From Mesostigma viride (lineage: Eukaryota; Streptophyta; Mesostigmatophyceae; Mesostigmatales; Mesostigmataceae), in contig RPFO01000079.1 of the NCBI GenBank assembly GCA_009746045.1, forward strand, positions 3,208,285 through 3,272,284: a stretch of 64,000 nt of DNA. Reading direction: 5' to 3'. Below are positions 10,168-20,434 of the stretch, in pieces. The position numbers and the translations under genes were made by a program. The notes under the pieces were generated by a model that saw nothing but the letters and a program-made list of their open reading frames with translations, ran no database searches and had not been told where the DNA came from. The first letter of the stretch is position 1. Every line of letters starts with the position of its first letter.

Positions 10168-13100
10168 ATGGCGAAGCTAGCGATGGCGGGTCTTTATCAA
10201 GCTATTCTGGTCGCGTCTCCTTCCGAGAAGCCTGCAAATGCGGATAGTTGGCGTACGGTGAAATTGTTAGGTGCCGGAGGGATGGCGGGTGCGGTAGCTC
10301 GCACGTGCACGGCTCCTTTGGACAGAATCAAGCTGCTCTTCCAGGTTCAGCATTTGGGGCAAGGCGGGATGGGTTCTCAGAGCTATACAGGTGTCTGGCA
10401 AGCTGCATCGAAGATATTTCGGGAGGAAGGTGTCCGTGCCTATTGGAAGGGAAATGGCACGAACATCATTCGCATTTTCCCGTACTCGGCTGGGCAGGTA
10501 CGCCCTGCGCCTATGATCAGAACAGTGAAGTTGTGCTTCGTCTCCATATGCGTCGACGTAGCTGAAATAAGGTAGACTGCGCATAGATGCTAAAAAAGCC
10601 GCGTGGTTCATAATGCTAGACACATTGTGTTATCAGGTGCACAGCCTCATTTTTTGCGTGGGTGGATGTTCTAAAACAGCCCACAACTTCGGTAATGGCA
10701 AGCAATTTTTGACCGGCAATTCCATATGTTCCCGTTTCCAACTCTCCTCTCCTTTTTCTGCTTGTCGTTAAATCACAGCTATCCCGATGTTTCACAGATT
10801 TTCAGGGTGTAAATTTCTTGTCAGTGCTGTGGACTACTTGCGTGAAATTAGTCTGTAGCCTGTGTGTACCATGTTGTCAAGGTCCCATGCTCCTCTCATA
10901 TGCACTTTCTATGTTTCTCTAAATATCATGGTAAAGTTACTTCATGTTCTTGTTGTTGTTACCTTTGGCATCCTTACCATTACCATTGTTGCCATGATCA
11001 CATTCCTTGTAACTTGGGAGGTGAACGCCGCTTCCTCTTGCTCTATTTAATGCTGAATGCCGACACAGTGGTAGGCGTTTGCGGTGACAGACGCTGGCTC
11101 GCGGCAACTCAAATGCAAAGTGTCGAACCGAAAGCGTCGAACTCAAATTGTTGGACCGCAAGTGCTGAACTCCAGCGTGAACCCAAAGTCGAACCCAACG
11201 CATTGAACCCAAAGCGTGCCCCCCCACTGTTTGGGCAAATACCCCCCATCCTTGGGTCTACACACCGACGCGTGCACCACCCCGGTCTTCGCGCCTGTTG
11301 ACATCCACTGCAACATGTTTGGCTGCCCGGTTCACCCTGTGGCTGTGGCACGTTCTGTCATGCCCAACTTTTGGACACGCTTCCGCGCTTTCCTACACAC
11401 ATGATACTCCCACTATGTGCTCCTCCTAAGGTGGGGGTCCCATGCCAGCCCCCCTGAAACCAAATCATGGCAAAAAATGCAGTGCTGGCCTGGGCGTACC
11501 CAAGAGATGATTTTGGCATGTAAGTAGGATGTGTGTGGGTCCATCCTACCACATGTTGGGGGTGGTATACACAATTATACTACACCGGTGTTCAGCTAAA
11601 AATAGCAACAAAAAGAAGATACATTCTGCCTAGGACAATGCGGGCATATTGTTGCATGGTTCAACATATTCCCTCCTGCAGTTGCCCCAGTTCGCAAATT
11701 TCCCATCTAATGGGCACCGCAAAATGATGAGTATATCATCAGTAATTAGCTTTCCCCCCACAGACATACTTTTCAGGGCAGTAAAAAACAAAACAAATAA
11801 ATGACACGTTATTTTGCCGTGGGGAGGGGGATAAAACACTCACCACACATGGGAAAACAACATTTTGAGCTCGCTCTTGCTAGAAACGTGGAAGCTATAG
11901 CGTTGGGCAGTTGGCCACGTGATGGTACGCTAAGGAAGGCTCTAGTGATTATCTGAACACACAAAGGCTATCTATCCCATACAAGAGGCCGCAGATCATG
12001 CCCGATCGGACAGCGATGTGCAAGGAGGTGGCTGGGCATCTCACGTGCCCTTGCCTTCCCTCGGCATGGCCAACTTGGGGGTTGCATGCACAACGGCAAG
12101 GCTGTTAGCTTTACATGCCTAGCCTGGCCATATAATCTCAAACCTGTCCCAGGATCTGCAGTGTGAGCATCAAATCAAGTTTTCTTTGTCCACTTTTGCT
12201 CGAATGCACCCTGCCACAACCAGCCCGCTAGGGGCGCCCGCCCCGTGCACCACTTTTCCACGGTGCGGATTTTTCGGGGCCAAAAACTTCACGCCTGGAC
12301 CGTTACCTTAATTGCACTTGTACCTCCCCACCCCACCTCCCTTGTGATTTGCTACGCCCATGTGCTTGCTAATGCTTGTGCGAGTGGCTGTTCTCCCTCG
12401 CTGTCACAGTCCCTTTTCGCCGCCCCCACGCCTTCCCAGCCCGCTGCAATAACTTGCCACCGATGGGGGTTACCTGGTTCCCTCGCACCTCTATCCAATG
12501 GTTACCTCTCGCTGTCCTATTCACGACCTCCTTACCTCTCGCTGTCCTATTTACGACCGCCTTACTTCTCGCTGTCCTATTCACGACCTCCTTACCTCTT
12601 GCTGTCCTATTCACGACCTCCTTACCTCTCGCTGTCCTATTCACGACCTCCTCCCCTCTTGCTGTGCTATTCACGACCTCCTTACCTCTCGCTGTCCTAC
12701 CCGCGACCTCCTCCCCTCTTGCTGTCCTATTCACGACCTCCTTACCTCTTGCTGTCCTGTTCACGACCTCCTCCCCTCTTGCTGTCCTGTTTACGACCTC
12801 CTTACCTCTTCCTGTCCTATTCGAGAGAGTCCGAAGAAGCGGAGACTGAACTCTCCACTCCGCTTGCGGATGGCAGAACTAGGGCCCTCTAAGCGGACTC
12901 CGGCACCCGCCGGACAGGCTTCTGAACAAGCGGATTCAGGGCGCGCTAAGACGACAGCATAAGTGATGTTATATCATGTTTTCGATGCGAAAGAGGACAA
13001 AAGCAAAGTAAACAATGTAAACAAATAAAAGAAATCGAAAAAATATCGAAAATGTCGGATCGAGCGACCGAACGCGCCGCGCTCAAGCCACGAATGGCGC

Positions 13101-16100
13101 CGCGCTCAAGTGGGAAACCTCTAAGCGGACCCCGGGTAGACTCTTCCCTTAAAGGGAAGTCCGCCAAGGACTCTTCGCCAGCGCCTGACGGAGTCCGCTT
13201 AAAAAGTGGTACGGCCCGCGACGGTTACGACGAAGCGGAGCGGAATGAGGACTTAACGCTTCTTCGAAATCTCCCGATTCACGACCGCCTTACTTCTCGC
13301 TGTCCTATTCACGACCTCCTTACCTCTTGCTGTCCTGTTCACGACCTCCTTACCTCTTGCTGTCCTATTCACGACCTCCTTACCTCTTGCTGTCCTATTC
13401 ACGACCTCCTTACCTCTTGCTGTCCTATTCACGACCTCCTTACCTCTTGCTGTCCTATTCACGACCTCCTTACCTCTTGCTGTGCTATTCACGACCTCCT
13501 TACCTCTTGCTGTCCTATTCACGACCGCCTTACTTCTCGCTGTCCTATTCACGACCTCCTTACCTCTTGCTGTCCTATTCACGACCTCCTTACCTCTTGC
13601 TGTCCTATTCACGGCCTCCTTACCTCTTGCTGTCCAATTCACGGCCTCCTCGGTCCCAGTAGCCGCTTGATCACCCTCACCCCGCATGACGTAATCCCCA
13701 CCCTGATGTCAAACGATCATCTCACTGCCGAATTCAAAGTCCCCCCCTGCGCGCTCTGGATCCTGGATGGCCTCACCGCCTTATCTTTTGCAGACAGAGC
13801 TTTTGATGTGCATCTGTCCTGTAACTAGCAGTTTGTGCCACTGCCGCACACGGCCACGCACCCTCCCTCGCTGTCACCCATCGTTGCCTACCTGTTTCCT
13901 ACCTAAGTACTACCTAACAAGATTGCTTGCCCACCTGCCAAAACACTGCCAACCCATGGACACCCCCGCCCAGGTCATGTCGCACAAGCAGTACCAATCT
14001 CATCCCGTTTGATCATACCAATCTAATTGCGTGTGATTATACCAATCTAATTGCGTTTGATTGTACCAATCTAATTGGGTGTGATTATACCAACCTACTT
14101 GCGTGTGATTATACCAATCTAATTGCGTGTGATTATACCAATCTAATTGGGTGTGATTATACCAATCTAATTGCGTTTGATTCTACCAATCTAATCGCGT
14201 CTGCTGATTGATGGTGACCGTGTCAATACGTTGAAATATGTGTCGCCTACCCCAAATGCATGCCCGCCCCCCCCCTATAACAGTTCATGTCGCACGAGCA
14301 GTACAAGTCACTTCTGGCCACCGACAACGGCACGCTGACCGTCGCCCGCCGCCTCATGGCCGGCGCGCTCGCGGGGATGACCGCCACGGCGCTGACGCAT
14401 CCGCTGGATACCGTGCGGCTGCGGCTGGCGCTGCCAAACTCGGGCTATGTTGGGATGACCAACTGCGTGACGTCCATGGTGGCGCAGGTGAGGTCACGTT
14501 TTTGATCAAGTCAGACAACGATTGGGAGAACTCTGGGTAAAGGATTCGGTGCGGTCAGCCCGTCACGTCCGCGTTCGCGCAGAGTGGGGCACGGTGGTAG
14601 TATCTTGACTCAAGTGGTGGGTGCCGGCGAGGCGTGATTGTACTATGTTGAATAAGAGGTCAATGTACGGCACGTGTGTACGTGTGAGGCCACTGCATGC
14701 CTTATATATGTGGGTGAGTAATATATTTGTGTGGGTGAGTCAGCTCTTCGCATGCATTATGTATGTGTGGGTGAGTCAGCTCGTTGCGTACCACAATGTG
14801 GCCATGTGCCATGTGGGTGCGTCTTCATGTTTTTTTGTGCAGCGGCTCCGCCACGTTTTGGTCGCGCAACTGAGCCCCCGCGCTGGGCCTTGAAATGTTT
14901 GTGGAATGTTTCAAGGCCATCCCTGGTATGAATGAGCCATCCCACGTATATGCTGGATGGTCATGGGGTGACCAGCATCCATGCCCCATGTGAGGCACTC
15001 CGATGCCATGTTGGTGACGAGGATAAAGGAGCCGGGTGAGCACTCGCGGTTGATTGTGCGGGTGGGAAGCCAGATTGCCCAGTGCGGATGAGCTACATGT
15101 GTTACAGTCCGGTTACGAAACATTCCCGCGTTTCCCCGTGCCTGGATTGTCCGATGGCCATCGATGCTACCCTGCGAGCAACTTCATCGTGATGCCGCAA
15201 TGCAGCGGCCTCTTGTCGCGATCCTGGTGTAGAGTCACAAAATGGTATGAAATCAAACGTGTCACCCGTGCCCTCACTGGCCTAACCCTCCCCAACCCCA
15301 ACCCTTTCATACAATCGCAGGAGGGCGCGGTCTCCACCGAATTACTTGCTTGCTTACTTACACATGCACCAACCCACACACCCCATATATATCTTTTATT
15401 GTATATTATATATTGTGTATTTTTTTCAACCACAGGAGGGCGTCGTCTCCCTCTTCAAGGGCCTGTTCCCCACCCTGATCGGCATTGCCCCCTACGCGGC
15501 GCTCAACTTTGCGTCGTACGACCTGCTCAAGCAAACGCTGTATCGCACGGGCAGCGAGGGGGGTACAACCGCGCAACCCCTGCTCAAGGAGAATCCCTTC
15601 AACAACCTGGTGCTGGGGGCCGTGGCAGGCACCCTGGCCACTACGGTGTGCTACCCTCTGGACACCGTCCGACGGCGCATGCAGGCAAGTCTTGGGGAAG
15701 CGTATAATGATTCATTTTTTTACATCACGACTGACACACATGCCAATCAGGCATATGTAAATGCGTGTTGTCAGGCAGGCGACACATCCACACTACAATG
15801 TACATAGATGAGGGCATCACCCCACGCACGTGGCGGGCAGCTTTTCATCTTGCCGCATGCGCTGGACCGTCTTCCCATTCGCCCTTACAGTATATGCAAG
15901 TATGCATTCTGGCAGAGTGAAACAAAAAATGCAATGGCTGGCATCCCCACAGATTAAACCATTTGTTTATTGGCTATCCTATATATGCGAAGAATTTTCT
16001 CCTAGCATTGTCTGATGTGTCTCTGTTAAGGCATCACGATTGGATGGTGCAAAATTATGTGCCTACGCCACTCGTGCGGATTTTTCGACATGGTGTCGCA

Positions 16101-17278
16101 GATGAAGGGGGTCCACTACACCAGCATGGCCAACGCTCTGGTCTCCATACACCAAAAGGAAGGGATCAGGTGAGGGGCAACCGGACAACTCTATCAGTGT
16201 CTACCAGTGGAACGTGCCCCACAGTTTTCCCTTGACGCACATCCTGTCGAGGCTCATATGTACTACATTATTCCCCTGCTCAGTGCCCCCTCTCCGCTAC
16301 CCCCCCCCTCTCCCCTTCAGGTAGTATGCTGCAAGATGCCGACAGTGTTTCTGCAGCATTATACTACTACATAGAATACTGTAGCTACTAGCATTGATAT
16401 GGTACTAAATACTCTGCAGCATTATACTACTACATAGAATACTGTAGCTACTAGTATTGATATGGTACTAAATACTCTGCCACTATAGTTCTGCAATATT
16501 ACTGCCAGCACATGTTTTGTCAATGACCAGCACCGCATGCCCATCTGCTGCCCATCTGTTGTCCTTTAGTTTCCTTGCCGTGCATATGAAGTGCCTGTCA
16601 GATGGCTTCCCGCCTCCCCCCCTCCCCCCCCCCGCTCCTTTCCCCTTTGTGGGTCTGCTCCAGAATGTTGCGAGCATATGTTACCAAAGCTTCCTTTGAG
16701 TTGTCGGGGACTCACAAAAAGCAAATAGCATTGGCAGGGACAAATACATACGATGTAACATTTATTTGTTGGTATGCAACAATTATCCCTTGCCGATGTA
16801 GTTGTGTAATAGGCATCTGTAAGTAAAGCTACCTAAGTAAGTAAGTACTTGCGTGTCATGCGCGTAGGCATGCAATGGAGCACTATGGTAATCTCATCAC
16901 ACAAGAAAAATAATTACACAAAGGTTTGACAAACAGACAAATATTGTCTGCATCATGCCCCAACCATTTCGTACTAGATGCGGATATTATCTCCATCTAA
17001 AGCTACCTGCTGCCCCCTTCATGGCCTTTTCAATTGCTGTGAGTAATATGAAGTATCTGTCTGCCTTGCAAAGTATGCAGGAACCAGAACCAGCGTTGAG
17101 TTTGGATTCATGGGGTTGCTGGTGATGAATGTGGTGTTTCCTTTTTCCTTGCAGGGGGTTCTACCGTGGCTGGTGGGCAAACACGTTGAAAGTTATGCCA
17201 CAAAATAGCATACGTTTTGTAACCTACGAGCTCTTCAAGAAACTGGTAGGTGTTCAGAAAAAGAAGACAGACACTTGA
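10168..17278 (+). CDS. SLC25-family membrane carrier, adenine-nucleotide/CoA carrier-like (five exons)
   Basis: An inner-membrane transporter with three tandem carrier repeats. Exons are 10168-10497, 14284-14487, 15436-15684, 16102-16169 and 17155-17278; they join in frame to 324 aa, the usual family length. The three signature motifs are APLDRIK (repeat 1), HPLDTVRLR (repeat 2) and YPLDTVRRRMQ (repeat 3). The run GIAPYAALNF in repeat 2 resembles the plant thylakoid ATP/ADP carrier; the third repeat also fits adenine-nucleotide and CoA carriers, so substrate and membrane (mitochondrial or plastid) stay open. There is no long N-terminal targeting extension and no EF-hand domain. Intron 3 uses a GC donor (GCAAGT at 15685). 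Intron 1 is 3.8 kb and full of minisatellites. Degraded copies of the exon 2 and exon 3 acceptor edges lie upstream of the real ones. Confidence 0.92.
12490..12823. repeat. 30-bp minisatellite array, left part
   Basis: About 11 copies of a 30-bp unit containing gctgtcctattcacgacctc. It lies in intron 1 of the carrier gene. The unit is a multiple of three and stop-free in several frames on both strands, which gives long spurious peptides (HDLLTSCCPI on plus, RGKEVVNRTA on minus). Confidence 0.9.
12824..13274. mobile_element. Probable non-autonomous element with inverted ends splitting the 30-bp array
   Basis: This 450-bp segment is unrelated to the repeats on either side. Its left end (GAGAGTCCGAAGAAGCG) and right end (CGCTTCTTCGAAATCTC) are inverted copies of each other with two or three mismatches. 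It contains more AAGCGGAG/CTCCGCTT inverted pairs inside. It interrupts the array within the ATTC of a unit, and ATTC flanks both sides. Transposon insertion into an existing array is the simplest reading. Confidence 0.5.
13275..13655. repeat. 30-bp minisatellite array, right part
   Basis: About 13 copies of the same 30-bp unit as 12490-12823, more uniform than the left part. The last copies read acggcctcc instead of acgacctcc. Confidence 0.9.
13971..14204 (+). repeat. Degraded exon 2 edge copy followed by a 24-bp tandem array
   Basis: 13971-13995 resembles the real exon 2 start at 14281: both read cag, then tcatgtcgcac and agcagtac. Directly after it come about nine copies of a 24-bp unit (ccaatctaattgcgtgtgat plus tata). 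The first unit overlaps the end of the exon-edge copy. Confidence 0.7.
16351..16476. repeat. 63-bp tandem duplication
   Basis: Two copies of a unit beginning ctgcagcattatactactac differ at one visible base (C or T). They lie in intron 4 of the carrier gene. Confidence 0.9.
16834..17000 (-). mobile_element. LINE 3-prime UTR fragment with TTAC tail
   Basis: It matches 17841-17993, the 3-prime end of the LINE fragment ending there. On the minus strand both finish in a TTAC simple tail. It lies in intron 4 of the carrier gene and is probably a strongly 5-prime-truncated insertion. Confidence 0.6.
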
Positions 17279-17840
17279 GACGATGGGTTGAGTGTCCATG
17301 GTGGCATGTGCTGTACATGCATGGGACGTCACACGTCGACTATTCCAAAAAGGTCCAATAATTGACTAGTGGAAGAAATTGGCCTTAACGAATGCAGGCA
17401 TTGGTGAAAAAAATGTTGAGCACTGATTATTGCAACATGATGCAATGGATATTGCTAGCTTGCATGCCAACTGCATGCAATGTGCCATACATGCCTGCGC
17501 TGTTTGTCTTTCAAGTAAGTGCGTGAACATGCACTGAAGGCATGCCACAGATTACCCTATGAGGTACTTTTCTAGGCGGACTCTTCGATCACCCGCGCGG
17601 AGTTAAGTGGCGCGACTCAATCGCCCAGGTCTGGAGTCACAGATATAACAACTCCGCGTCATCCGGACTGTCCAAGACGACTATACGCTCGGCCATGATG
17701 ACGGGTGTGGGAGTAGGTTGCATGCTAACCCCCAATAGCCCAGGAGAATATAAAGGCTTCTCCCGGAGCCTGAGGGTTTTTCGGGGCATACCCAGGGTTC
17801 ACCCACAACCCGGCGCCGCACAATTTCGAGTGAATTAAGT
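17279..17840. other. Spacer after the carrier gene, no gene seen
   Basis: This holds the carrier 3-prime UTR and then spacer. From about 17570 the sequence changes character: it is GC-richer and contains a TATA-like atataaagg at 17758. This could be part of an older mobile element, but I see no coding sequence or clear ends. Confidence 0.3.
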
Positions 17841-18815
17841 GAGTAAGTAAGTACTTGCGTGTCATGCGCAAAGGCATGCCACGGAGTACTATGCTAATCT
17901 CATTAGAAAAATAATTACACAAAAGTTTAAACAAATATCGTCTGCATCATCCCCCAACCGTTAAGCACTAGATGGGGATGTAATCCTCATCCGAGCTGTC
18001 CTCTACTGTAGTGGCAGACGAGGCGGTAGTGTAGTGGCTATCCTCAGGACCAATAACCTCCACCTGCGGACTTCTACCCTGGCTAGCAACGGGCCGCGGG
18101 GCCCGTGGGGAGAAAACAGGAGCATACCCCTCGGGGGGGTGCTAATTGCAGATGGCAGCCCATTTCTCTTTGTCAATCATGCGGGCGCGGAGTACGGATA
18201 GTCCCAGAAGCCCTGCATCTTCAAGCAGTTGTGTCACATAGGTCCAGGTCGCGCCGCGCCGGTGCCCGGCGCGCGCAAGTTTGCCAGTGGGTTGCGATGG
18301 GACAAGGGGGCCCTGCCATAGGAGGAGGTGTCTACCTGGTTGACCCGTCTTAAGCCCCCCGGCAGGGCCCACATCGGTATTCACCTGGTCTGTGCGGGCA
18401 AGATGGCCGGCAAAGAGGAGGCGGCGGTGCCGGATGGTATGGGTGACAAGAGGGCGCTCGCAGTAGAGCTCGGCCCGGGTGCGGCGTTCTTGGTAGCGGA
18501 CGCCGAGGATATGACGGAGCATTCGAGTGACGGTGCCGTCAAGCTGCTGGCTCAGCGCCTGGTCCAGGGTCCACGCCTCGCAGCCATAAAGGAGGATGCT
18601 GAGGACAAGGGCCTTGAACAGAATGCGCTTGCGTCGCTCACTCAGGTAGCGACAGGTCCAGAACCTGTCGAGGCGGCGGAGGGCCGCCCAGGCCTGGCCA
18701 ATGCGGGTGTTGATGTCGTCGGCCGTGGAGGGAAGCCAGCTGCCAAGGAGCTTGAAGCGAGTCGCCGGGGGGACGGGGCTGCCGTCCAGCAAGCAAGAGG
18801 AGGGTGGGTCATCGA
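17841..18815 (-). pseudogene. Non-LTR retrotransposon (LINE) reverse-transcriptase C-terminal fragment
   Basis: An open frame of 216 codons (18142-18792) encodes the region after the reverse-transcriptase core. It contains FKLLGSWL, then an ILLYGCEAWTL block and an IRHRRLLFAGHLAR block, as in many LINE ORF2 proteins. The endonuclease and catalytic YADD parts are missing, so it is a 5-prime-truncated copy. Its 3-prime UTR runs to 17841 and ends in a TTAC tail. It is related to the larger LINE at 48.7-52.2 kb, which has the same LLDG..VP...RFKLLGSWLP segment. It lies between the convergent carrier and HYDIN genes. Confidence 0.85.
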
Positions 18816-19241
18816 GTGAATTGATCTCAATATATGTCGATCATAGGATGATGTCAACACATGCATGCACACTTGTGCAATCAGCGCTACATACACCGTG
18901 CATGGCTTGCATCTGCGATATAATCCGGCAGATTGCCAATTTTCGTGAGAACCCCTAGGTTGGAGCTGAATGGGCAAAGCCAACTTGGTTGGATCGAGAG
19001 GTGCGCAAAGAGGGGATGACCGGAAGATTACCTTTCCCATGCATGGGAGGGAGCCGACTTGGTATACGGAATGTTATGATAAAAAAATTTCGATCCGGGC
19101 TCCGCCAACGAAAATTATTAATTTGAACATGTTACAACGCACGTCAATTATCTGATATTTATATACTCTGATTTGGCACGCCGCAAAGGTGAAAACCATT
19201 TGCGTTCAGTGCCGGTCCGCGGAAAACGCGACCTGCAAATG

Positions 19242-19314
19242 AATCCAGGCCGGAATCGAACTGGGGACCTCTCGCACCAATTTTTGCTGACTACAGGACG
19301 GACCTCTCCGGATC
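19242..19314 (-). pseudogene. Degenerate tRNA-Pro-like copy
   Basis: The 73-nt minus-strand segment has ends that pair over seven positions with two G-U pairs. Its 3-prime half (GGTGCGAGAGGTCCCCAGTT then CGATTCC) closely resembles eukaryotic tRNA-Pro and includes a near-consensus B box. The D arm and anticodon stem do not fold, and the T stem has two mismatches. It is either a decayed tRNA gene or a tRNA-derived SINE head. Confidence 0.45.
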
Positions 19315-19570
19315 CTAAGGCATCGCCAACTGACACCTACAGTCATCCGCAAAAAAGTTCTCCTTTCCGGGGAGTGATGCAAGCCTTTCGGATTTGGTAC
19401 TAGATAAATCATTCCCCCCATGACAGGCTCCCCCTTCGCTGGGCATAGCTTGAAGATCATGGGGATGCAAGTGCCCTGGTGCACCTAGAGCAAGGGTCCT
19501 TTACATCCCCACCCGTGCAGGAAGTAGCCTTGCAGGATGTATGATAGGCCATGTGCCCCCCTCTCAGGGG

Positions 19571-19630
19571 CTATGTGCTACATATACTCCCGACGGAGTT
19601 ATGTTACAATTCAATTCAATTCAATTCATG
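19571..19630 (+). mobile_element. LINE 3-prime end fragment, plus orientation
   Basis: The sequence atgtgctacatatactcccg, then acggagttatgttac and an AATTC tail, matches the minus-strand 3-prime ends at 8.3 and 48.3 kb. The upstream limit of this copy cannot be set by eye. Confidence 0.55.
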
Positions 19631-20434
19631 AATTCAATAAATCATTCGATCGAGATCCAGTGTGTGTAGGAGTACTACACACGTGTCCACTCGAGACTTG
19701 TTCAGTCTCGAAATGTGTGTTTATATACGCGCACCTAGCTATATAGAGTGATAGATTCGCATTTTGTGCGCATGTGTTCTAGTTTTTTCCTGGGCCGGCA
19801 GACATGCTTAGTTGGCATTGGCACCGTGCGTCCAGTATTGATGCGCCTCTCATTGAATATGTAAAGCACGGCAAACAAGTTTGCGTTAAACAATAACTTA
19901 TGTACTTCTTTACTATGCTGAGCTAACAACAGTAAAAAGGATACGATATCAGAGGATGCTACCACTACTATCACAGCGCTGCTAGAAAAAAATATGAACC
20001 TAAAGGACTACCAGGCAGCATCGTCGGTCAATCACAGTTGTGTGCTACCTTTGGGCGACACTGTGACAAGCCAGCCCTTGGCAATTTGTGTCCAGATGAC
20101 AACCAAGCTTGTGTGTAGCTTGCGATGATAGCTAGCGAGAGCATTGCCAGACAAAGTTACAAATTTTGCCAGGAACAAGTTAGGCAGCTCCTCCTGGCTG
20201 TACTGGATCATCGTCAGCGCTCGCGGCGGTCTGGGTAGATGTATGATTGCCAGGAGCACACTTTGCAGACTCGCAACACCCTGCCGCAAGCCTATAGCGA
20301 TCCATCGAAGAGAATGTGGGCCTAAGCCCAAGCGGCCATACCCTCTGTACAGCGACGGCCAACCTTCACAAGACTGCATTCAGCAGCCATCACACCGACG
20401 CGTTCTCATCCTCTCCATTATCACACCTGCCGTC

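Larger units (their letters stand above)
18816..20434. other. Spacer between LINE fragment and HYDIN stop
   Basis: Contains the tRNA-like copy at 19242-19314 and a LINE 3-prime end at 19571-19630. The rest should include the HYDIN 3-prime UTR just below 20435. I see no further gene. Confidence 0.4.

Noticed and set aside
12245-13828. Repetitive proteins of up to 258 aa on both strands
   Set aside because: The 30-bp period is a multiple of three and stop-free, so several frames on both strands stay open by chance. The region is inside a carrier intron.
16021-16101. Longer carrier exon 4 starting after TTAAG at 16032
   Set aside because: It would insert 23 residues or break the frame between RRMQ and MKGVHY, a contiguous signature in SLC25 proteins. 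The acceptor TCGCAG at 16096-16101 fits exactly.
19242-19314. Functional tRNA gene
   Set aside because: The anticodon stem and D arm do not pair and the T stem has two mismatches.
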